The notes under the pieces are model-generated. The model searched no databases and was not told the DNA's origin. It worked only from the letters and a program-made list of their open reading frames with translations. The position numbers were made by a program, and so were the translations under genes. Positions 51,293 to 59,147 of a DNA stretch of 64,000 nt are shown here, piece by piece (position 1 is the first letter of the stretch; every line of letters begins with the position of its first letter). The stretch is from assembly GCA_964494475.1 (NCBI GenBank), contig CAZBRS010000029.1, positions 1-64,000 of the forward strand, in the 5' to 3' direction. This stretch comes from CAZBRS01 sp964494475. Its GTDB lineage: Bacteria > Myxococcota_A > UBA9042 > CAZBRS01.

Positions 51293-52474
51293 TCACTCCG
51301 GCTCCTTTCGGCTGACCGCGATCACCTCGACGGGCTCGGCGACGTTCTTGAAGGGCAGGCGCCCCCTGCTGGCGAAGCCCAGGCGAGGAACGGCGACGGA
51401 CCCGTTGTAGAGCTTCCGTTGTTCGAGGGCGGCCGCGTACGTCTGCTCGGTGGTCAGGATCTCGCCCCGGCCCGCGGCGCCGCAAAGACGCGCCGCCATG
51501 TTGGTCGTGTGGCCGAGGGCGGTGTAGTCCATGCGGCTCGCCGTTCCGATGTTGCCCACCACGACGGGTCCGGTGGCGATGCCGATCCCGCACGCGCCCG
51601 CCGGCTTTCCCGCCGCGGCCCGCTCGGCCATCCACACCCGATTCGCCCGCTGCATCTCGGCCGCGCACACCAGCGCGCGCAGGGCGTGGTCGGCGTGGGG
51701 CACCGGCGCCCCGAAGAACGCCATGACGTTGTCGCCCACGTACTTGTCGATCGTCCCGTCGAGCGCCTCGACGCACGCGACCATGCTGGCCAGGTACGAG
51801 TTGACGAGCTCGCCCACCCCCTCGGGTTCGAGGTTCTGGCTGAGCGCCGTGAAACCCCGCATGTCGACGAACAGCACCGAGAGCGTCCGACGCTCCATGG
51901 TCATCAGGTGGTCGGCGGGGAGCTGGTGCATCTGCTCGATCACCGCCGGCGAGACGTAGCGCGAGAACGTGTTCTCGAGCCACTTCAGCAACGTGACGTC
52001 CTGTGCCGTGATCTGCACGCGGCCCTGGATGCCGATGGCCGTGAAGCGCAGGACGGGGTCGCCGACCGGCCGCGCGCCCTTGGAGCGGGGCAGGCGCTCC
52101 AGGGATAGATCGGGGCACGTGCGCTCGATCACCGTAGGTTCGGACGAGGATCGCGCCAGGCGGATCAGCGTCGCGAGCGCGCCGACACCCAGGGGCCCCT
52201 GGTCGTACGCCCCATAGTGCGTGCCCATCGCCGCCTTGCGATCGGAGATGCCGAGCAGCCTCGCCATCGGGCCGTTGAGAAAGCCGATGGTGTCGTCGAC
52301 GGCCACGGCCAGCCCCATCTCCTCGGCGCCCAGCATCGTGGTGGTGTTGGTGCGCGAGCGCGGCACCATCGTGAACGTCCCCGTCATGGGCACGAGGGTC
52401 GCCGTCTGCAGGCGCCTCACCTCGGCCTCCAGGTCGGCCACGCGGGCCTCGAGTTCTTCGACGGTCTTCGCCAT
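51293..52474 (-). CDS. Class III adenylate/guanylate cyclase with PAS-like sensor
   Basis: A 393-residue protein: an N-terminal coiled coil (VEELEARVADLEAEVRRLQ), a PAS-like domain (about 45-175; MGLAVAVDDTIGFLNGPMARLLG) and a catalytic domain. The cyclase shows the metal-binding Asp pair in LFVDMRGFTALS and DKYVGDNVMAFFG, a Lys at the purine-specifying site (IDKYVGD) and DYTALGHTTNMAARL. The Lys favours ATP, but the assignment is not secure. It is divergent from an ABC exporter / cyclic-nucleotide-binding pair (163 bp between starts). Confidence 0.9.
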   Translation of the reverse strand: MAKTVEELEARVADLEAEVRRLQTATLVPMTGTFTMVPRSRTNTTTMLGAEEMGLAVAVDDTIGFLNGPMARLLGISDRKAAMGTHYGAYDQGPLGVGALATLIRLARSSSEPTVIERTCPDLSLERLPRSKGARPVGDPVLRFTAIGIQGRVQITAQDVTLLKWLENTFSRYVSPAVIEQMHQLPADHLMTMERRTLSVLFVDMRGFTALSQNLEPEGVGELVNSYLASMVACVEALDGTIDKYVGDNVMAFFGAPVPHADHALRALVCAAEMQRANRVWMAERAAAGKPAGACGIGIATGPVVVGNIGTASRMDYTALGHTTNMAARLCGAAGRGEILTTEQTYAAALEQRKLYNGSVAVPRLGFASRGRLPFKNVAEPVEVIAVSRKEPE

Positions 52475-52637
52475 GGATCAGGGCTCCTGCTGCACCGCGA
52501 GCGCCGGTTTGGTTCCGTTTCGGAGTATCGACGCGACCCGCCGAACGGTCAAGCGGGCTTCGGGCGCTCTTGACCGTGGGGTGGGGAGCGGGGATACTCG
52601 CGGCTGCGCGTGACGATCTCCACGACTCGGGTGGTCC

Positions 52638-55235
52638 ATGGACAAGGCGGTCGGTCTCAAGGCCTGGATCTCCGTGAGTCACCCGCGCTACCGGCTGCTC
52701 CTCGGGCAACTGCTCGGGCTCGGCCTGCTGCTGGCCGCCTTGGCTTACGCCGAGAACTCGCTGCTGCAGGGCTTCGTGCGCTCGCTGGCCTCCGACCTGG
52801 CGCCCGACGAGGGCGGGCTGGCCCGGATGCTGGGGCGCCTGGCGGGCTCGCTGGGGCTGCCGCTCGCCTTCCTCGCGGGCATCTTCGCGGTGGGGCTGCT
52901 CCGGGCCTGGATGTCGGCGCGCAGCGGCTACCTCGGCAACGAGCTCTCGATGCGCTCCCGCGACGACCTCGAGGGCCAGGTGCTCTTCCACCTGCTGCAC
53001 CGCGACGACAGCTTCTATAGTCGCCACTCGCCCGGCGAGATCCTGAACCGGCTCGAGGTCGACATCTACCGCATCATCCAGCGTCGCGAGACCCTCGTCG
53101 ACGTGGTCTCGTCGGCCCTGCTGGTCGCGAGCAACCTGATCTTCTTCGGTCTCAGCGACTGGCGGCTGGCGGCGGCGGTCGTGGTCATCTGCGTGGTCGG
53201 GACGCTCGTCACCCAGCGCGCCAGTCGCCCGGTGCAGGCGGCCGACAACCGCTTCTGGAACCAGCACGACCGCGTCAAGACCAGCTTCGAGGACTACCTG
53301 CGCGGCTTCGTCGAGATCCAGGTGCGCACGCTCTTCCGGCCCATCCTCGCCCGCCTGCGGGGTCCCCAGGCCGACCGCCTCTCGGCCTTCCGCACCTGGG
53401 CCCGCGCCGACGAGCGCGTGGCGCTCTCGCGGGGGGGCTGGCCGGTGCTGGCCTTCCTGTTCTCGGTGCTGATCGTCCTCTACTTCTATCGCGGCGATTC
53501 GGGCGGCGCCGCCGGCGCCCAGGCGGCCGAACGCCTCTCGCTGATCCCGGTGCTGGTGTTCGCGCTGCCGGGGGTCTTCGGCCACGTCACGTACCTCGCC
53601 AGCCTGGGCCTCAGCTTCGGGCTGGCCCAGAACTCGATCGATCGCATCCTCGAGTACGAGAGCGAGAAGGCCATCGCGCGCCAGGCCCACGACGACGAGC
53701 AGGCGGCCGTCGGCGCGGCGGCCGAGGCGTCGAGCCCGCGCGAGCCGGGCCCCGCGCGGCCCATCCGCGTGGAGGGGTTGACGTACCGTTACCCGGCCTC
53801 CGACGGCAGCCGTCAGGGCGGCATCGAAGACGTCAGCACCGCGTTCCAGCCGGGGACGTGGGCCTCCATCGTGGGCGGCGCGGGCTCCGGCAAGTCGACG
53901 CTCGTCAACCTGATCCTGGGTCGCACCAAGCCCCAGGCCGGGCGCGTGCTGCTGGGCGAGACCGATCTCGCCGCGGCGCCCCCCGACCTGCTGGCGACCG
54001 AGGCCACGTACATGCCGCAGAAGGTGATCCTGCTCGACGCTTCGATCCGCGCCAACCTCTACCTGGGCTGGAGCGGCGCGGGCGACCTGGCGGTCTCGAC
54101 GGCGGATCTCGACCTGTTCGAGCGCCTGGGGCTCGGCCCCATCTGTCGCCTGAAGGCCCTCGATCTCCGCCCCTCGGCCGGGGGAGCCCTCGACGCGGCC
54201 GGGCTGGCGGGGCTCCGCGCGGCGGCGCGGGAGGCCGTCTCGGCGCTGGGGCACGCGTTGCTCCCGTTCGAGGACGGGCACGTCGACCCCGGCAAGCCCT
54301 TCTTCGAGGCCCTGATCGCCGGCCGCGCCGACGACGACGTGGCGCTCGACCGCCTGACCGGGACAGCGGCGCAGCCGTTCCTGAAGGAGCTGGCCCGGTC
54401 GGGGTTGGGCGACGAGCTGATCGTTCGCGGGCGCGTGGTGCTCGAGCAGTCCCGCAACCTGCTCGAGCTCGAGGACTACCAGGACTTCGTGCAGCTCTCG
54501 CCCGAGAACCTGGCCCGCGCCGAGTGGGAGCTGCGGCGCGCCGGCCTGCAGGTCGTCGCGAAGGCGGCGCCCTCGCTGCGCGATCGCATGGCGCTGGCGG
54601 CCGTGGGGCTCACGTCGCGACCGGCCGAGTGGGGCGCGTCGCACGCCGACGCGCGCACCCTGGCCGAGAGCAGCCGCGAGCGCTTCCCCCACCCCGTCTC
54701 CGAGCTCCGGGCGCGGCTGCAGGGCGCCTGGGCGCCCTTCGAGGGCCACGCCGTCCATCCCTTCCTCTCGTGGCGCGACAACCTGCTCTTCGCGACCACT
54801 GCCCTCACGAACCAGCGTCAGCGCCGTCGGCTCGACGACGCGCTGCTCGACGTGATGGGGCGGGCCGCGTGGAGCCCGTTCTTCGTGGCCGAGGGCCTGC
54901 ACTTCGAGGTCGGCCGCAACGGCTCCAGGCTGTCGGGCGGGCAGGGCCAGCTGATCGCCCTGGCCCGGGCCCTGCTGCCCCGTACGCCGTTCGTCGTGCT
55001 CGACGAGCCGACCTCGGCCCTCGACCCGGCCAGCCGCGATCGCGTGGCCGACTTCCTGCTCGGCTGGCGCGAAGGGCGCGTGGTGCTCACCATCAGCCAC
55101 GACCCGCACTTCGTGAGGCGCTGCGACGAGGTGCACGTGATGCAGGGGGGCCGCCTGGTCGACCGGGGCCCCTTCGACACGCTGGCCGCAGGCTCCGAGG
55201 CCTTCCGGAGCGTCTTCCGGTTGGGGGAGGGATAG
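52638..55235 (+). CDS. ABC exporter half-transporter with ~230-residue insertion in its ATPase domain
   Basis: An 865-residue membrane transporter. An ABC-B type membrane domain (about 1-345; LLLGQLLGLGLLLAALAYA, LPLAFLAGIFAVGLLRAW, FSRHSPGEILNRLEVDIYRI-like coupling region) is followed by a single ATPase domain: Walker A GGAGSGKST (about 412-420), Q-loop TYMPQKV (about 456-462), signature RLSGGQGQ (about 763) and Walker B FVVLDEPTS (about 784). The Q-loop and signature are separated by about 300 residues, against 60-90 normally. The insertion (about 480-745) is helical, with no motif I know. Substrate unknown. The CNB gene follows after 2 bp. Confidence 0.88.
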   Translation: MDKAVGLKAWISVSHPRYRLLLGQLLGLGLLLAALAYAENSLLQGFVRSLASDLAPDEGGLARMLGRLAGSLGLPLAFLAGIFAVGLLRAWMSARSGYLGNELSMRSRDDLEGQVLFHLLHRDDSFYSRHSPGEILNRLEVDIYRIIQRRETLVDVVSSALLVASNLIFFGLSDWRLAAAVVVICVVGTLVTQRASRPVQAADNRFWNQHDRVKTSFEDYLRGFVEIQVRTLFRPILARLRGPQADRLSAFRTWARADERVALSRGGWPVLAFLFSVLIVLYFYRGDSGGAAGAQAAERLSLIPVLVFALPGVFGHVTYLASLGLSFGLAQNSIDRILEYESEKAIARQAHDDEQAAVGAAAEASSPREPGPARPIRVEGLTYRYPASDGSRQGGIEDVSTAFQPGTWASIVGGAGSGKSTLVNLILGRTKPQAGRVLLGETDLAAAPPDLLATEATYMPQKVILLDASIRANLYLGWSGAGDLAVSTADLDLFERLGLGPICRLKALDLRPSAGGALDAAGLAGLRAAAREAVSALGHALLPFEDGHVDPGKPFFEALIAGRADDDVALDRLTGTAAQPFLKELARSGLGDELIVRGRVVLEQSRNLLELEDYQDFVQLSPENLARAEWELRRAGLQVVAKAAPSLRDRMALAAVGLTSRPAEWGASHADARTLAESSRERFPHPVSELRARLQGAWAPFEGHAVHPFLSWRDNLLFATTALTNQRQRRRLDDALLDVMGRAAWSPFFVAEGLHFEVGRNGSRLSGGQGQLIALARALLPRTPFVVLDEPTSALDPASRDRVADFLLGWREGRVVLTISHDPHFVRRCDEVHVMQGGRLVDRGPFDTLAAGSEAFRSVFRLGEG

Positions 55236-55237
55236 CC

Positions 55238-55666
55238 ATGCTCACGACCGCCGACAAGCAAGCCAGCCTGCGCGCGTGCCCGCTCTTCGCCGGGCTGCCG
55301 AACGACGCCCTGGGCGTGCTGGCCGAGGCCCTCACCGTCGAGGCCTTCGGCGCGGCCGAGGACGTGTGCGTGCACGGCGAGGTCGCCGACTGCATCTACG
55401 TGATCCACCAGGGCTCGTTGGCGGTGTTCCTGCCCGGCGCCGCGACGGCCGTGCGCACCCTCGCGGCCGGCGACCTCCTGGGCGAGTACGGCATGTTCAC
55501 CGGCCGCCGCACCACGACCGTACGGGCGCTCGAGGCCTCGACGCTGCTCTCCCTCGACCACGCCCGGTTTCGCGCCTTCCTCTTCCAGGTGCCGCTCGCG
55601 ATGCACCGGCTGCTCGAGCTCACCGTTCGTCGCCTGCAGGAGGCCGAGCAGCGGCTGCACCCGTGA
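55238..55666 (+). CDS. Cyclic-nucleotide-binding-domain protein
   Basis: A 142-residue stand-alone CNB domain: LRACPLFAGLPNDALGVLAEALTVEAF, DCIYVIHQGSLAVFL, LAAGDLLGEYGMFTGRRTTTVRALEASTLLSL. The phosphate-binding cassette reads GEYGMFTGRRTTTVRA, where the Glu and Arg positions that hold cAMP/cGMP are kept. It has no DNA-binding domain. It starts 2 bp after the ABC gene with GGGGGAGGG upstream, so it probably gates or regulates that transporter in response to the nearby cyclase. Confidence 0.9.
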   Translation: MLTTADKQASLRACPLFAGLPNDALGVLAEALTVEAFGAAEDVCVHGEVADCIYVIHQGSLAVFLPGAATAVRTLAAGDLLGEYGMFTGRRTTTVRALEASTLLSLDHARFRAFLFQVPLAMHRLLELTVRRLQEAEQRLHP

Positions 55667-55778
55667 GCCCGGCGCTCCCGAAAGCGAAAAACCGAGCTTC
55701 GGATTGACAAACAGAAGACCCGGGTTCATCGTCGAAGCAGGCCCAACACGACCCGCAGGGGTCCACAGGAGGAGCGTC

Positions 55779-55859
55779 ATGAACCGTATGTCATGTGTTC
55801 GCCCGAGCGATCCCGGCCAGCCCCCGCCCCCGCCCCGTCCGCCGCGCCCCGGTTGCTAG
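55779..55859 (+). CDS. Possible 26-residue Pro-rich peptide
   Basis: A short ORF with a strong ribosome site (AGGAGG six bases before ATG): MNRMSCVRPSDPGQPPPP, then a P/R run ending in Gly-Cys. It lies in the 209-bp space between the CNB gene and the convergent TonB receptor; upstream is TTGACA (about 55696). A precursor peptide is conceivable given the radical SAM genes 2 kb away, but nothing in the sequence proves it is made. The remaining space holds no other gene. Confidence 0.35.
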   Translation: MNRMSCVRPSDPGQPPPPPRPPRPGC

Positions 55860-55875
55860 CGGCCCCAGCTAGAGC

Positions 55876-58011
55876 CTAGAGGCTCGCCTCCAGCGACAGC
55901 AGCACGTTCGTGCCCGGCATCGAGAAGCCGCTCACGTGGTACCTGTAGGCCGCGTCGGTCAGGTTCTCGACGGCCAGCACGGCGCGCAGGCTGCGGTGCA
56001 GGTGCACGCCGCCGCGCAGGCTCCACGTGACCCAGCCCGGCGTGCCGCCCTCGGGGATGCGCACGTCGGTCTTGTCGAGGTCCGAGAGGCGGTCCTGCTC
56101 CAGCGCCCACGAGAGCGTGGTCTCGACGAAGGCCGGCAGGCCCTCGCCGATCGTCCCGGTCCAGCGCAGGCGCCCCGTTCCGAACAGGGGCGGGATCTTC
56201 GAGAGCGGCACGGTGCTCCGGCCCTCGGGGTCGGCCGCGCGCGTGGCGGTGTCGACGATTTCGTGCCCGCGTGTCCAGGTGAGCGCGCCCTCGAGGCTGA
56301 GGCCCAGCCCGAGCCGCGCGCCCAGCGAGGCCTCGGCGCCGTAGACGCGGGCCTCTCCGCCGTTGGCGTTCTGCACCACCGGGTTGGCGTCGATCTCGGT
56401 CTGGCCCTGCCACGTCGTGGGCACGCGCTTGATCACGTCGGAGATCAGGGTCACGTAGCCCGCCGCCGAGCCGTAGAGGCGCCACGCGTCGAAGCGCGTG
56501 AGGGCCTCGAAGGTGTCGGCGCGCTCGGGCCCCAGGGTGGTGTTCGGGGCGTTGTACCAGTCTCCTGTGTCGCCGACCAGCAGGCTCTCCTGCGCGTTGG
56601 GGGCCCGGAAGCCCTGCGACCAGGTGAGCGCGCCCTTCCAGCGCTCGCCGTACCCCACCTCGACCCCGGCCTGCAGCACGTGCGCCAGCGAGCTGAAGTC
56701 GAACGCGGGCTCCGCGTCGCGCGCGTCGGCGTGCCCGGCCATCACCTGCAAGCGGTAGCCCGCCGAGAGGCCCAGGCGCCAGTCCCAGCCCAGGGGCAAC
56801 AGCTCGCTCGAGGCCAACAGCCAGGCGCCGCCCAGGTCGTAGCGCGAGCCCGCGGGGTAGGGGCGCGAGCTCGCCGTCTCCCAGGCCTCGCCCACCGCAC
56901 GGGAACGCTTCGTCGAGTCGATGGCGTCGTGCGAGTACTCGCCGCCGTAGCCGAGCGTCAGGTGCCCGCCGACCAGGCGCGTGGTGAACTGCGCGTCGAC
57001 GCCGAGGGTGTGCACCGTCACGAGGTCGGCGGCCTCTTTCTGCGCGATCGCGTTCGCGTCGTCGAAGGTGCGATCGAGCTTCTCCTCGTCGAAGTGCTGG
57101 TAGCTCACCGTGAGGGTCGTCTCCGTGGCCAGGGGGGCGAACCGCGCGTGGGCCCGGGCGTAGGCCAGCTCGTCGGCGTTCTGGTAGAGGGTGGCGCGGT
57201 GCTTGGGGACCAGCCCCTCGCCGCGCCCCACGTCGAACATGCGCGCCAGGTGCCCGGCCAGCGTGACCCGCCAGTCGCGGAAGCCGATGGCGGTGGGCCG
57301 CCAGTCGACGCGCGCCGACGTGTTGACCTGGCGGTACGAGGTGTAGGGCTGCACGCCCACGCCCCGCCCGCCCTCCAGATCGGCGAAGTCGCGGAAGCTG
57401 GCCGAGACCAGCCCGCCGAGCCCGCCGAGCCCCGCGTCGACCCGCGCGTGGGCCGAGCGCTCCCGGGCCGCGCTGCCGTAGCGACCCGCCACCGCCGCGT
57501 CGACGCCGGCCCCGTCGTGCCCGCGCCGGTCGGTCGGCGCGCGCATCACGGCCTGGATCACGCCGCCCAGGGCGTCGGAGCCGTAGGCCACCGAGCCCGG
57601 CCCCCGCAGCACCTCGAGCCGCTCGATCTGGAAGGCGTCGACCAGGTTCAGGTACTGCAGCGGGCCCGTGCGGTACACCGAGTTGTTGAGGCGCACGCCA
57701 TCGACCACGAGGAGCACCTGCGGCCCCACCAGGCCGCGCAGGATGGGCGAGCCACCGCCGAAGTTGGTCTGCTGCACGAACACGCCCGGGACCTCGCGGA
57801 GCGCCTCGGGAGTGGTACGCGGCGCGGCCTCGTCGAGCTCGTCGCGGGTCACGACGTCGACGCTGCGGGCGCTGTCGAAGGCCGGTCGCTCGACGCGCGT
57901 GTCGCTGACGACCACGGGCGGGAGCGCCGTCGGGGCCTCGTGACCCCGCAGCGCGGTGGGCACGAAGAGGAGCGCGAGGAGGAACGACGAGGCGTGGGGA
58001 GCCGTTCGCAT
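55876..58011 (-). CDS. TonB-dependent receptor, second copy (metal regulon)
   Basis: A 711-residue receptor: signal peptide (SFLLALLFVPTALRG), TonB box-like PPVVVSDTRVERPAF, plug (TPEALREVPGVFVQQTNFGGGSPILRGLVGPQVLLVVDGVRLNNS, GPGSVAYGSDALGGVI) and barrel with QGFRAPNAQESLL and NLTDAAYRYH near the end. It resembles haem/B12/siderophore receptors; the GTAGCA operator upstream points to a metal. It lies 53 bp after the radical SAM gene and probably has its own promoter. Confidence 0.9.
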   Translation of the reverse strand: MRTAPHASSFLLALLFVPTALRGHEAPTALPPVVVSDTRVERPAFDSARSVDVVTRDELDEAAPRTTPEALREVPGVFVQQTNFGGGSPILRGLVGPQVLLVVDGVRLNNSVYRTGPLQYLNLVDAFQIERLEVLRGPGSVAYGSDALGGVIQAVMRAPTDRRGHDGAGVDAAVAGRYGSAARERSAHARVDAGLGGLGGLVSASFRDFADLEGGRGVGVQPYTSYRQVNTSARVDWRPTAIGFRDWRVTLAGHLARMFDVGRGEGLVPKHRATLYQNADELAYARAHARFAPLATETTLTVSYQHFDEEKLDRTFDDANAIAQKEAADLVTVHTLGVDAQFTTRLVGGHLTLGYGGEYSHDAIDSTKRSRAVGEAWETASSRPYPAGSRYDLGGAWLLASSELLPLGWDWRLGLSAGYRLQVMAGHADARDAEPAFDFSSLAHVLQAGVEVGYGERWKGALTWSQGFRAPNAQESLLVGDTGDWYNAPNTTLGPERADTFEALTRFDAWRLYGSAAGYVTLISDVIKRVPTTWQGQTEIDANPVVQNANGGEARVYGAEASLGARLGLGLSLEGALTWTRGHEIVDTATRAADPEGRSTVPLSKIPPLFGTGRLRWTGTIGEGLPAFVETTLSWALEQDRLSDLDKTDVRIPEGGTPGWVTWSLRGGVHLHRSLRAVLAVENLTDAAYRYHVSGFSMPGTNVLLSLEASL

Positions 58012-58041
58012 GGGTGCCCTCCCAGGGACGAGGTGGCGCGG

Positions 58042-58068
58042 GTAGCACGCGGTTGGCGAGCATGCTAC
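58042..58068 (-). promoter_or_regulatory. GTAGCA-N15-TGCTAC operator upstream of second TonB receptor
   Basis: GTAGCA (58042-58047) and TGCTAC (58063-58068) with 15 bases between, 31-57 bp before the receptor start. It overlaps the radical SAM gene's stop codon. Same core and spacing as the sites at cbiM and the first receptor. Confidence 0.65.
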
Positions 58069-59147
58069 GCGGCGTGAGGCGGCTTTTCAAGCCCGCCGAT
58101 CGAGGGGCCACCCCCCGCCGACAGCAGGCTCGGGTAGGCCTGGCAGGGCGTCCAGCACGCCCGGCAGTCGGGCAGGCGCTCGAACGCCCGGCGAAAGCGC
58201 GCGGTCGCGGGCAGGCGGGTCAGGTCGAGGGCGACCTCGCGCGCGTGTCCGAGGGTCTCGTCGAGGGAGTCGCAGCGCCGCACCACGCCGTCGGGCTCGA
58301 GCGTCCACGACGCGTAGCCAGCCGTGCAGGGTACGGGAGCGCGCCGGGTGGCGAGGAAGCCGGGCAGCGTGGCGAGGTAGCGGCGCGTCACGACGTCTTC
58401 GGCGAAACGGCACGGCAGGCCGTCGCGGAGGCCCATGACGCGCGGGATCGCGTCATGGGCCGTGCGCCGCAGATCAACCTCGAGCGCGCCCTCGGTGAGG
58501 AGAGCACCCTCCGACGCCGGGCTGAACACCGGAGAGAGGCCGCCGGAGCGCTCGCGCGCGAAGCGGGCCAGGGTCGGCCACTCGGGACCGTTCGCGGCCG
58601 ACAGCGTGATCTGGAAGGTGAACGCCAGGCGGGGCGCCCGCGCGCGCAAGCGCTCGAGGCGCAGGGCCGTGTCGAGCACGCGCTCGAACCCGCCCTCGAC
58701 CCCGCGCAGGCGATCGTGGCTGGCGCGGAGCCCGTCGAGGCTGAGGGTCACCGCCACACGCGGCCCGTCGGGCTCGCGGAGCAGCGCCGCGAGCGCGTGC
58801 TCCAACTCGGGGCCCCGCAGGCCGTTGCTCGAGAGGTTCAGGTACAAGAGGCGCGGGGCCGCGCGCGTGGTGCGCACCAGCAGCTCGCCCAGGTCGGGGC
58901 GCGTCGAGGCCTCGCCCCCGGTCACGCTCAGCCACAGCAGGCGGGGGCCCAGGGAGCGGACCACGGCCTCCCATTCGGCGGCCGTGAGCTCGGGGCCGGG
59001 GGGGCGCCGCCAGATTGAGCACGTGGTGCAGCGGGAGGGGCAGCGCCAGGTGACGAACAGTTCGAGCTTGTACGGGAGGCTCGGGCGTCCGCGCGCCAGC
59101 GCCACGCGCGTGCGCGCCAAGGCCGGCAACAGCCGCAGGACGTTCAC
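58065..59147 (-). CDS. Radical SAM protein with SPASM-like C-terminus
   Basis: A 360-residue radical SAM enzyme starting at a GTG that overlaps the upstream stop (GTGA, 59144-59147). The cluster motif C-x3-C-x2-C is Cys36, Cys40 and Cys43 (CPSRCTTC). SVTGGEASTRPDLGEL and LSLDGLRASHDRLRG (SAM-binding GGE and D-G strands) follow. The C-terminus has Cys clusters, CTAGYASWTLEPDGVVRRC and CRACWTPC, like SPASM/twitch auxiliary clusters. The partner substrate is unknown. It is translationally coupled to the B12-type enzyme. Confidence 0.9.
   Translation of the reverse strand: MNVLRLLPALARTRVALARGRPSLPYKLELFVTWRCPSRCTTCSIWRRPPGPELTAAEWEAVVRSLGPRLLWLSVTGGEASTRPDLGELLVRTTRAAPRLLYLNLSSNGLRGPELEHALAALLREPDGPRVAVTLSLDGLRASHDRLRGVEGGFERVLDTALRLERLRARAPRLAFTFQITLSAANGPEWPTLARFARERSGGLSPVFSPASEGALLTEGALEVDLRRTAHDAIPRVMGLRDGLPCRFAEDVVTRRYLATLPGFLATRRAPVPCTAGYASWTLEPDGVVRRCDSLDETLGHAREVALDLTRLPATARFRRAFERLPDCRACWTPCQAYPSLLSAGGGPSIGGLEKPPHAA

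Noticed and set aside
51222..55136. 1304-codon minus-strand open frame spanning the cyclase and ABC genes.
   Set aside because: It overlaps two well-defined genes in other frames; composition is typical of antisense noise.
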